Of a DNA stretch of 64,000 nucleotides, positions 18,239 through 25,212 are shown one piece after another. The notes under the pieces were generated by a model. That model was given only the letters and a program-made list of their open reading frames with translations, searched no databases and was not told the DNA's origin. Source of the stretch: Salipiger sp. H15. GTDB taxonomy: Bacteria > Pseudomonadota > Alphaproteobacteria > Rhodobacterales > Rhodobacteraceae. The translations under genes were made by a program, and so were the position numbers. The stretch spans positions 1,054,001-1,118,000 of the forward strand of contig NZ_CP123384.1 of the NCBI RefSeq assembly GCF_040409955.1. The letters run 5' to 3'. Position 1 is the stretch's first letter, and each line of letters starts with the position of its first letter.

Positions 18239-19402
18239 ATGCCTAGTCTACGTCTTACCCGCCGTGCGATTGACGAAATTCCCTTCGCCCAGAAGGGGCA
18301 AGTGTTCTACCGCGACACAACGCTACCCGGCTTCGGTCTGCCTGTTGGCGCTCAATCCAAAGTGTTCTTCGCTGAAGGCCAAGTGAACCGCCGCACGCGG
18401 CGCGTCACGATAGGCCGAGCCGATGTCTTTGCGCCAGAGATTGCCCGCAAGAAGGCGCTGACGATCTTGGGCGACATGGCCGAAGGTCGCGACCCTAACG
18501 CCGAAAAGCGCGAAGAGGCTGTCGAGCAGATAACGCTGGAAATGGCGCTGGATCGCTTCTTCGAAGTCCGCAGCCTGTCACCGCACACTGTCAGCCACTA
18601 TCAGCGCACCCAGCGGCTTTACCTCAAGTCCTGGCGCAAAAAGCCGCTGAACGAGATCACCCGCCAGATGGTTCTGAAAAGGCATCAGGACATTGGCAAT
18701 ATACATGGGGAAACCACCGCGAACAACGTGATGCGGCACATCCGGTCAATCTACAATTTCGTGGCAGCAACTCAAGATGACTTCCCGCCGAACCCGGTGC
18801 AGATTCTGACCCAGGCGCGTGCATGGTATAAAGAACGGCGGCGCCAGACTGTAATCACAGCGCTGGACCTGCCAGCATGGTGGAAAGCTGTGATGGCGGA
18901 GCCGGAATACTCACGTGATTTCCTCCTGACCGCATTGTTCACTGGCATGCGCCGCGGTGAACTGACCAAGCTCCGCTGGGAAAACGTTGACCTGTGTGGC
19001 AGAGTACTCCACCTGCCGACCACGAAGAACGGTGACCCGTTGAATCTACCGCTTTCGGCGTTTCTTGCCGACCTTCTTGCTCAACGGCGCGAGGCTAATC
19101 ATGCCTCTCCTTGGGTGCTCCCTGGACCGGACAAGAGTGGTCATCTGGTCGAGACCAAGAAATTCCTGCTGCGTGTGTCCACAGGGTCAAGTGTCAACTT
19201 CACCCTGCACGACCTGCGACGTACCTTTATCACCATCGCTGAAAGCCTCGATGTACCCTACTATGCTCTGAAACGCTTGCTGAACCACCGCACCAACGGT
19301 GATGTGACTGGCGCCTATATTGTGGTGAACGCCGAGCGCTTGCGCGAGCCGGTGGAACTGGTCGCCAAGCGTATTCTTGAGCTGAAAGAGCCCTGCGACT
19401 GA
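18239..19402 (+). CDS. int: Tyrosine-type site-specific integrase
   Basis: A 387-residue integrase with three parts: an N-terminal arm-binding domain (residues 1-100, RLTRRAIDEIPFAQKGQVFY and VTIGRADVFAPEIARKKA), a core-binding helical domain (about 105-195), and the catalytic domain. Catalytic residues are visible: Arg in TGMRRGEL (about 237), HxxR in LHDLRRTF (about 323), His in LLNHRTNG, and the nucleophile Tyr in GAYIV (about 359). It should catalyse recombination at the tRNA-Thr anticodon-loop core and bind the CCCTACTA arm repeats. The ATG at 18239 has AAGGAGG upstream; the frame continues to 18128 without such a site. Confidence 0.95.
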   Translation: MPSLRLTRRAIDEIPFAQKGQVFYRDTTLPGFGLPVGAQSKVFFAEGQVNRRTRRVTIGRADVFAPEIARKKALTILGDMAEGRDPNAEKREEAVEQITLEMALDRFFEVRSLSPHTVSHYQRTQRLYLKSWRKKPLNEITRQMVLKRHQDIGNIHGETTANNVMRHIRSIYNFVAATQDDFPPNPVQILTQARAWYKERRRQTVITALDLPAWWKAVMAEPEYSRDFLLTALFTGMRRGELTKLRWENVDLCGRVLHLPTTKNGDPLNLPLSAFLADLLAQRREANHASPWVLPGPDKSGHLVETKKFLLRVSTGSSVNFTLHDLRRTFITIAESLDVPYYALKRLLNHRTNGDVTGAYIVVNAERLREPVELVAKRILELKEPCD

Positions 19403-19601
19403 ACGAGGCTAGTTCGCCACGCCGGTCAGCTCTCACGCAGTGAAATGTCGAACTAACGGCTCCGGCGGAAACCGGGGCCGTTTTGCCATACTTTTCGAGG
19501 AGATGAATGTGTATAACTGGCGATCATCTGGTTGCCCCCTCGCGCGCGCGCCTAGGTAAGCTCCCGGATTGGTACCGCTCTTTATCGCTTGGATTGAACT
19601 C

Positions 19602-20195
19602 GTGGAAAACGGCAACCAAAACAATTCGCAATCAGACAGCGAAAGTCCTGCTGTTAGAACACGGTTCGGCCGAACACTTCTGGAGAAGATTCTGCTGGCG
19701 ATTATTCGCGCCCATCCTTTTGGGGAGGACACACCGGAGAGACGCCTCAATATTGCACTACGCGCCCTTACTGGCGAGGATTCCAAAGTCGAGACCGTCG
19801 CACAAGACTGCGACCTACCCGCCTTGCGATTTATGGCGCAGGAGCGCCATCGTGACAAAGGCAATCGGTTTCTTTTGTACATGAAGCAGCGAAAGGAAGA
19901 CATGCCAATTAAGCTTCCTCGACTGCGTTCAGACCTAGCACTTGCGAAGGAAGCTGCTGACAAGTTTTTCAATCCTCCCAATGAGCAGTCACGGAAGAGC
20001 ACATACGACCGCTTGCGGGAAAAGTTCAGCGGCTCATATTACAGGAAGCAAGGTAAGGGTGATGGCGTAAACTTCAGAGAATACTTCATCTATCAAGCAG
20101 TCGAGCATGACTATATAGCAGAATCCTTTGAATATCAAAGTCTTGACACAGTTTTTGAAGCGCTTCGGAAGAACGGGGTGAAAGTCGAGAGATAG
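19602..20195 (+). CDS. Hypothetical element protein
   Basis: A charged soluble protein of about 197 residues lying between the integrase and the AlpA-like regulator; no family recognised. It is rich in Lys/Arg/Glu in the C-terminal half (SYYRKQGKGDGVNFREYF), with no membrane segment. The start is uncertain. I use GTG at 19602; TTG at 19569 is the other option, and neither has a strong ribosome-binding site. The frame is uninterrupted and co-directional with the replication genes, so a regulatory or accessory role in the element is plausible but unproven. Confidence 0.5.
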   Translation: MENGNQNNSQSDSESPAVRTRFGRTLLEKILLAIIRAHPFGEDTPERRLNIALRALTGEDSKVETVAQDCDLPALRFMAQERHRDKGNRFLLYMKQRKEDMPIKLPRLRSDLALAKEAADKFFNPPNEQSRKSTYDRLREKFSGSYYRKQGKGDGVNFREYFIYQAVEHDYIAESFEYQSLDTVFEALRKNGVKVER

Positions 20196-20295
20196 CCGGC
20201 ATCTGCGTTGCGCAAGAAACAGGTTTTGTTTCGCAACTTTGCGCCCCTCTTCGGGATGAAGGTCCTCGTCATCAACGATGACAAAGGAAGACTCA

Positions 20296-20517
20296 ATGTC
20301 CACTCATACTGAACTTTTGACTACGAAGCAGCTCCCGGCGATCACCGGGTTCAGCGCTAGCTACTTTGAAAAAGGTCGTATCCTTGGGTATGGCCCGCGC
20401 TTCATCCGCTCCAAGACCGGAGGTCGCGTTGGCAAGATTCTTTACCGCCGCACCGATGTTGGGAACTGGCTGTCCGGCATGTTGTGTGAGCCGAAAGGGG
20501 GCGCAGATGACCGGTAA
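20296..20517 (+). CDS. AlpA/MerR-like helix-turn-helix protein
   Basis: A 73-residue basic protein with the winged-HTH pattern of AlpA/excisionase proteins: LLTTKQLPAITGFSASYFEK then GRVGKILYRRTDVGNWL. Such proteins commonly act as excisionases or as activators in satellites and islands. The ATG at 20296 follows AAGGAAG. Its 3' end overlaps the primase gene by 11 nt, indicating one transcript. Confidence 0.8.
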   Translation: MSTHTELLTTKQLPAITGFSASYFEKGRILGYGPRFIRSKTGGRVGKILYRRTDVGNWLSGMLCEPKGGADDR

Positions 20518-21118
20518 TCTGAAACCCAACCCGACCCGCGCCATTGAGTTCCTCAGATGGCTCAACCCTAGGGCTCCTTTGTACCTTGAGACGATGGCGA
20601 GCAAGGGCAAAGCGACTCCGAATGCGAAAGTCTTCAGCTTTACTGACAACGCAAAAGCCGCGTCCTTCGTTGCGTCTGGGAACTCGAACGAGACCCAGTT
20701 CAACATCTATTTCCTGCCGAATGCCGAGTTCTTGAAGGGCAAGCGTAAGAAAGAGAACGTTGCCGCCGTACGCTTCCTCCATGTCGACCTGGATTATAAA
20801 GACTATCCCGGTGACGGGGACGAAAGAGCAAACTACTTCATGGAAATCCTCCTCGACGCAGAGAAGCGCCCGAAAGGAATACCGCTGCCTACCGCGATCT
20901 GGTTCACGGGTGGCGGCTGTCAAGCGGTGTGGAAGCTGGAAGAGCCGTCGCACATCGAGGAGGCCGAAGGTCTCAACAAAGCCTTGTTGTGTGCACTTCA
21001 GGGCGGGCCGGGAACCCACAACGCCGACCGCTTGCTTCGCCTGCCTTGGACGATGAACTGGCTGAACGATAAAAAAACGAGCGGATGGTCGCGAGCCGGC
21101 CTTGGCGTGGCCGTTTGA
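20507..21118 (+). CDS. Primase-like protein, N-terminal part of split primase-helicase
   Basis: A 203-residue frame with hallmarks of archaeo-eukaryotic-type primases on mobile elements: the metal-binding DxD in FLHVDLDYKDYPGD (about residue 98), AIWFTGGGCQAVWKL (about 140) and the LLRLPWTMNWLNDKK region (about 175). It would synthesise primers for element replication. The frame leaves the conserved sequence at a run of seven A (21071-21077) and stops 13 codons later. In the neighbouring frame the sequence continues as KKRADGREPALAWPF, the expected continuation, leading into the helicase gene. The ancestral product was therefore one primase-helicase protein. It overlaps the AlpA-like gene at the 5' end. 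Confidence 0.75.
   Translation: MTGNLKPNPTRAIEFLRWLNPRAPLYLETMASKGKATPNAKVFSFTDNAKAASFVASGNSNETQFNIYFLPNAEFLKGKRKKENVAAVRFLHVDLDYKDYPGDGDERANYFMEILLDAEKRPKGIPLPTAIWFTGGGCQAVWKLEEPSHIEEAEGLNKALLCALQGGPGTHNADRLLRLPWTMNWLNDKKTSGWSRAGLGVAV
21071..21077 (+). other. Frame-change site (7-A run) in primase-helicase
   Basis: GAT followed by seven A and CGAG: reading six A restores D-K-K-R-A-D-G-R and fuses the primase frame to the helicase frame. It may be an inactivating insertion, a slippage site or a sequence error. Confidence 0.7.
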
Positions 21119-22805
21119 ACCTATGGCCTTGGGCAAGCCGCCCCGCACCTTTTCGGTGCGCGACTTCCGGTTGAAATTGCCCAAAGAAGTAAGCAAGGCC
21201 TCAGGGAAGTCCACGATTACGGTCGCACCTGCGATCGAGGTCGAACCGCTCCCGCTCCCCGACCATCTTTATGACCTGTTGCCGCCGGAGCCGGAATGGG
21301 CCGAGGCGATCATGACCGGGAGCAAACCCCCTGGAAAGGACTACGCATCCCGTTCGGAACTAGTTTACGCGGCTGTGATCTGGATGCTCGGCAAAGGTGT
21401 GCAACCGGGGCACGTCTTGTCGATCATTCTGTCGCCTGATGCAGGTAATAGCGCTCATGTGCGTGACAACGCTGCTCCGCTTGCCTACGCGCGCCGTCAG
21501 GTGGTGCGTGCGATGAGCGCTATAGAAATAAGCACCGACTGCTGGCCGATCCGCGATGACGATAACCGCCCCATTCGGAATCTCCCTCAGAACATCCGCT
21601 ATGCACTGGCCAAGCTCGGCGTCGATGCTCAGCGCAACACGTTCACGCATACAGACGAGTTCCGTGGCTATGGGCTCGATGGGCGTGACCTGAACGATAT
21701 CGTCGAAATTCTGTCCAGCGCGTTCAGCCGCGATTTGGATATCACCGCAGCACCGGCGTATATCAAGCGTGAGTTGCTGGCGATTGCGCATGAGCAGAAG
21801 TACCACCCCGTCGAGGACTATCTTGATGGTCGTGTGTGGGACGGTACGCCTCGGATTGACAAATGGTTGGCCGAGTATTGCGGTGCCGAAGACAGCGAGT
21901 TGAACGCCGAATTCGGCAGCAAGCTTCTGATTGCAGGGGTGCGCCGAATCAAGGAGCCCGGTGTAAAATTTGACACGATGCTCGTACTCGAAGGCGCGCA
22001 AGGTGCGGGCAAGTCCCAAGTCGCACAGCGCCTTGCCATCTGCGACGAGTGGTTCTGTGGCAGCCTCGATCTCAAGAGCGATGACAAGACCAAGGCCGAG
22101 ATGATGACCCGCGCGTGGATTGTCGAATGTCAGGAATTGGACGACATGAACAAAACGACGAGTCAGAGCTTGAAGAAGTTCTTGAGCACCGCCGTCGATA
22201 TGTTTCGCCCGGCCTATGCCCGCAACGCTACGGAGTTTCGCCGTCACTGCATCATCTTGGGCACGACAAATGAACTCGCGTATCTGCGCGACCTTACGGG
22301 CAATCGCCGCATCTGGCCGGTGACCGTCGGGAAGATAGATCTGGCGCGGTTCAGCTCAGATGTAGATCAGCTCTGGGCAGAGGCAGTCGTGCGCGAGGAG
22401 GCGGGCGAGTCGATTGAATTGTCTCCGCATTTGTGGGCTGCCGCCTCGAAGTTGCAGGGTGAGCGCATGGTTGAGGACGCCATCGCGGACGTTCTGGAGG
22501 ACGCTTTTGCCCAGAAGACGGGACGCGTATCGATGGATAGCGTTAAGCTCCTTGTCGACATCGACACTGCGCGTATGACACCGATGGAGGCCCGGCGGAT
22601 AAAGGCGGTCATGACCGGGTTGGGGCGGGAGTATGGCACCCATCGCCTTCATGATCTCGGTAAGCAGGAAAAGGCTCAGCGCAGGGGGTTCGCACGCGGC
22701 AACCCGGATGAGCGCAAGTCCGAGTTCATCGCGAAACGCGTCGACAGGGGCGTGGTCGTCATCCTGCCTCTTGATACCAGGTGTGATGATGAACCGCCGT
22801 TTTGA
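21102..22805 (+). CDS. VapE-like helicase, C-terminal part of split primase-helicase
   Basis: A 567-residue frame (TTG at 21102; ATG at 21123 is an alternative) carrying a virulence-associated-E type P-loop ATPase. Walker A is GAQGAGKSQ (about residue 305), the Walker B region is WIVECQELDDM (about 345), and the arginine-finger region is ILGTTNELAYLRDLTGNRR followed by IWPV (about 387-408). VapE proteins serve as replicative helicases or initiators of phage satellites and islands. Upstream the same frame stays open to 21066 and encodes the missing junction to the primase. Base composition is closer to the chromosome than the cargo operon is. Confidence 0.85.
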   Translation: MAWPFEPMALGKPPRTFSVRDFRLKLPKEVSKASGKSTITVAPAIEVEPLPLPDHLYDLLPPEPEWAEAIMTGSKPPGKDYASRSELVYAAVIWMLGKGVQPGHVLSIILSPDAGNSAHVRDNAAPLAYARRQVVRAMSAIEISTDCWPIRDDDNRPIRNLPQNIRYALAKLGVDAQRNTFTHTDEFRGYGLDGRDLNDIVEILSSAFSRDLDITAAPAYIKRELLAIAHEQKYHPVEDYLDGRVWDGTPRIDKWLAEYCGAEDSELNAEFGSKLLIAGVRRIKEPGVKFDTMLVLEGAQGAGKSQVAQRLAICDEWFCGSLDLKSDDKTKAEMMTRAWIVECQELDDMNKTTSQSLKKFLSTAVDMFRPAYARNATEFRRHCIILGTTNELAYLRDLTGNRRIWPVTVGKIDLARFSSDVDQLWAEAVVREEAGESIELSPHLWAAASKLQGERMVEDAIADVLEDAFAQKTGRVSMDSVKLLVDIDTARMTPMEARRIKAVMTGLGREYGTHRLHDLGKQEKAQRRGFARGNPDERKSEFIAKRVDRGVVVILPLDTRCDDEPPF

Positions 22806-23369
22806 GCCGCCCAGCGCAACCCGAAACGTTAAATAGGGCCCAACCTGGCCCGCATACTACCAGGCGGGGCGCTACGGTGCCTCGCCATTTTGATATTCTG
22901 AAACCTTTCGAGCTAAGTAACTGTTACAAGTTACAAAAGTGCCGTTGGCGGGCAAGTTGGGCTTTAGCTTCACAGCGCGCAGGAGAGGGGCGCACAGCGC
23001 GCCTTGGGCTTATTGGCAGGGGGTGGTAAGGCAACACCCAATGTGGCTTGTCCGGCCCGCTCCTGGCCCCTCTGGTAGGCATGGCCGTGTCTAGAAGGAC
23101 CTTGCTCTACAGCTCGTCATTCGGCCACGTGGCTCTTGATGGGGGCGTTCGCGTTGGTCTGTTGCAAAATGACCTCGAAACCATTCGTCGGGGGGAGTAG
23201 CCCTCATCTTTAGGAGGGAGAACTCGTAAGCAGTGTGCCTTTGGAAAACAGCGCTCGAAGCGTCCTGAAGCAAACGCTTGATGCCCGCTGGGCCGGCTAC
23301 GAGAGGTGTCCCCATCCGCAATATGGCGGAGGAGAAAAAGCGTTCCGTATGCGATTGTGTTTTGAGAAG
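22806..23369. other. Non-coding right part of element
   Basis: About 560 nt between the helicase stop and the element tRNA. Short frames are present (for example 22802-23029 plus), but none has a ribosome-binding site or recognisable sequence. A replication origin for the primase-helicase would be expected in such a place; I see no clear iteron array. Confidence 0.4.
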
Positions 23370-23445
23370 TGGTGCCGCTGAAGGGACTCGAACCCCCGAC
23401 CCCATCATTACGAATGACGTGCTCTACCAGCTGAGCTACAGCGGC
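23370..23445 (-). tRNA. tRNA-Thr(CGU), intact copy carried by the element
   Basis: A 76-nt cloverleaf with CCA encoded: acceptor GCCGCTG / CAGCGGC, D-arm GCTC / GAGC, anticodon arm with loop TTCGTAA (anticodon CGT, reads ACG), T-arm with TTCGAGT. It equals the two host half-genes joined together except that acceptor pair 5:68 is C-G instead of G-C, a compensated change. It lies on the same strand as the interrupted gene and only 97 nt downstream of the surviving 5' half, so the host promoter can still reach it. Confidence 0.96.
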
Positions 23446-23462
23446 AACCTTCTCTGTCGTGG

Positions 23463-23482
23463 CCCTACTATGGCCCTACTAA
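23463..23482. repeat. Right-end integrase arm-type repeats
   Basis: CCCTACTA occurs at 23463-23470 and again in CCCTACTAA at 23474-23482, matching the left-end repeats in the same orientation. Confidence 0.6.
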
Positions 23483-23542
23483 CACCCACGCGCCGCTTCT
23501 AAGCTATTGCCTAGAAAGGTCAATCCTAAGCAGACCCGCTAC

Positions 23543-23549
23543 TTACGAA
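23543..23549. other. attR core
   Basis: TTACGAA joins element DNA (ending CCGCTAC) to the host tRNA 5' half. With attL it gives an attB of CATCA-TTACGAA-TGACG, i.e. the anticodon stem-loop. Confidence 0.85.
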
Positions 23550-23580
23550 TGACGTGCTCTACCAGCTGAGCTACACCGGC
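23543..23580 (-). pseudogene. 5' half of host tRNA-Thr(CGU)
   Basis: Minus-strand sequence starts GCCGGTG (acceptor), TA, the D-arm, then CGTCA and the anticodon loop TTCGTAA, after which it runs into element sequence. Its acceptor matches the 3' half at 12785-12829. Confidence 0.92.
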
Positions 23581-23625
23581 ACTGGTGGGCGGCCTCTTAG
23601 CATCGAGGCCGCCGCAGGAAAAGGC

Positions 23626-25194
23626 CTATTTTGCCTTCTCGTGCTCGAGCTCCTGCGCGGTCATCCCGGGCGCGTCCTCGACCGTCTCGGCATCGGGGAC
23701 GTCGGGCCTGGCCGCGGGCGCGGTTTCGAAGGACTCCTCCGCCATGTCCGGCCGCGGCGTCAGCACCTCGGGCGCCTCGGCGGCGGCCTCCGCCGCGGCC
23801 CCCTCGGCCCTGCGGTCCTCGAGCGAGCCGATGATCAGCGGCAGCATCTCGGCCCCGGCGGGGGCGACGTCGGACTGCGGCGGGCTGCGCCAGCTGAGCG
23901 TGTCGAAGCCCTCGCAATTGGCGCAGACCGGCACCCATTCGGCGTGGATGTGGTTGCACTTGTCGCAGACCCACTGCGGGCCGCGCGGCGCCAGCAGCGC
24001 CTTGGCGAGCCATCCGCGCACCACCGGCTCGGCCGCGCCCTCGCCCTTGGCGATGGCCGCCATGACGGTCAGCACGCGGGCATCGGGCTCGGTCTCGGCG
24101 AGGTTCCCCACGGCACGGCGCGCCTCGGGGAAGTCCTCGGCGGCCAGCGCCAGCTCGGCCTTGAGCAGCTTGGTCTCGCGGTGATCGGGGTTGATCGTGG
24201 TGAGCGTGCCGAAGCGCTTCATCCGCGCCGCCGGGGTCTCGTCGGGGGCGATCTCGGCGAAGGCGGCGGCGAGGTCCGGGTGCGGCTGCACAGACCAGGC
24301 CTTCTTGAGGATGCGGGTCGCCAGCTTCGGCTTGTCCTGCGCGATGTAGGAGCGCGCCGCCATGGCCGCGCCGGGGATCAGGTCGGGCGAGCCCTTGGAC
24401 GCGGCGATCGCCGCCTCGCGGGCCTCGATCGGCTTGTCCTCGTCCATGATGTCCTTGGCTTCCGACAGCGCCAGCACGGCGTCGCGGCGGCGGTAGACGT
24501 CGCGCGGCAGGGCGCCGTGCTTGAGCTTGGCCGAGAGCGTCTTGCGCGCGCCCTGCCAGTCATGTTTCGAAGCCTGCAGCTGCAGCAGCACGTCCTGCAC
24601 TTCCTCGTGCTTGGGCTTGAGGGCAAAGGCGCGCTCGGCCAGCTTCAGCGCCGTGTCCGTGTCGCCCTTGGCGAGCTTCTGCTTCATCATCCCGCGGATG
24701 CCGACGAATCGGGTCTGCTCGTTGGTGATGAGCTTCTTGTAGACCTCCTCGGCCTTGCGCGTGTCGCCGGTCATCTCGGCGGCCTGGGCGGTCAGCAGCT
24801 GGGTGACCTCGGGCTTGTGCAGGTAGCGCTCGGCCTTCTCGGCCTTGGCCATGGCGAGCTTGCCCTCGCCCGAGGCGAGCGCGAGCAGCCCCTCGGACAT
24901 GGCCTGGTAGCCCTTGCGCTCGCGGTTGCGGTCGAAATAGCGCGACAGCGCCGTGTCGTCGCCGTTGATGAACTTCAGCACCGCGATGAGCAGCGAGACC
25001 AGCTTGAAGACCACCCAGAGCACGAAGACCAGCACGATGGCCGCGATCACCGACTGCAGCGGCCCGAGGGTGAATTCCATCCCGCCGGCGGTGATCTGCA
25101 CCCCGCCCTGGCTTTCCATGAGGTAGCCGGCCCCTAGGGTAAGCCCCGCCACGGCGGCGACGAAGAGAACGATTTTCAGAAGTGACCAAAGCAT
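23626..25194 (-). CDS. hemY: HemY-like TPR membrane protein
   Basis: A 522-residue inner-membrane protein with two N-terminal transmembrane segments (about residues 5-25 and 45-70). The HemY N-terminal domain carries the GDDTALSRYFDRNRERKGYQ region, and TPR-like helical repeats follow to about residue 400. A C-terminal pair CDKC / CANC (about 418-434) resembles a zinc ribbon, common in alphaproteobacterial HemY. It belongs to the haem cluster with hemD but is not itself a proven enzyme (distinct from protoporphyrinogen oxidase). The host tRNA-Thr began 45 nt after its stop on the same strand. Confidence 0.92.
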   Translation of the reverse strand: MLWSLLKIVLFVAAVAGLTLGAGYLMESQGGVQITAGGMEFTLGPLQSVIAAIVLVFVLWVVFKLVSLLIAVLKFINGDDTALSRYFDRNRERKGYQAMSEGLLALASGEGKLAMAKAEKAERYLHKPEVTQLLTAQAAEMTGDTRKAEEVYKKLITNEQTRFVGIRGMMKQKLAKGDTDTALKLAERAFALKPKHEEVQDVLLQLQASKHDWQGARKTLSAKLKHGALPRDVYRRRDAVLALSEAKDIMDEDKPIEAREAAIAASKGSPDLIPGAAMAARSYIAQDKPKLATRILKKAWSVQPHPDLAAAFAEIAPDETPAARMKRFGTLTTINPDHRETKLLKAELALAAEDFPEARRAVGNLAETEPDARVLTVMAAIAKGEGAAEPVVRGWLAKALLAPRGPQWVCDKCNHIHAEWVPVCANCEGFDTLSWRSPPQSDVAPAGAEMLPLIIGSLEDRRAEGAAAEAAAEAPEVLTPRPDMAEESFETAPAARPDVPDAETVEDAPGMTAQELEHEKAK

Positions 25195-25212
25195 GAAAAC
25201 GATCCCCTACCC

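Larger units (their letters stand above)
12823..23549. mobile_element. Integrative element in tRNA-Thr(CGU), ~10.7 kb
   Basis: The element is bounded by the 7-nt core TTACGAA at 12823-12829 and 23543-23549, which is the anticodon loop of the host tRNA-Thr(CGU) in reverse complement. Contents from left to right are integrase arm-type repeats, a small hypothetical gene, and a three-gene cargo operon (DruA-like, GHKL ATPase, sigma-r4-like). These are followed by an integrase, a hypothetical protein, an AlpA-like regulator, primase/VapE helicase, a replacement tRNA-Thr and a second set of arm repeats. There are no capsid or conjugation genes. The layout resembles phage satellites or small mobilisable islands. 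The cargo segment is visibly AT-richer than the chromosome and than the replication genes. Confidence 0.93.

Noticed and set aside
22802..23029. 75-aa plus-strand frame after the helicase
   Set aside because: No ribosome-binding site, it overlaps the helicase stop, and it has no recognisable sequence.
23091..23408. 105-aa minus-strand frame beginning MMGSGVRVPSAAP, and a similar frame at 12713-12913
   Set aside because: The starts are translations of tRNA-Thr sequence (anticodon and T-arm), a common false gene pattern.
12823..23414. Element boundary at the core inside the element's own tRNA rather than at 23543
   Set aside because: The 3' half at 12785 has acceptor strand CACCGGC, which pairs with GCCGGTG at 23574-23580 and not with GCCGCTG of the element tRNA.
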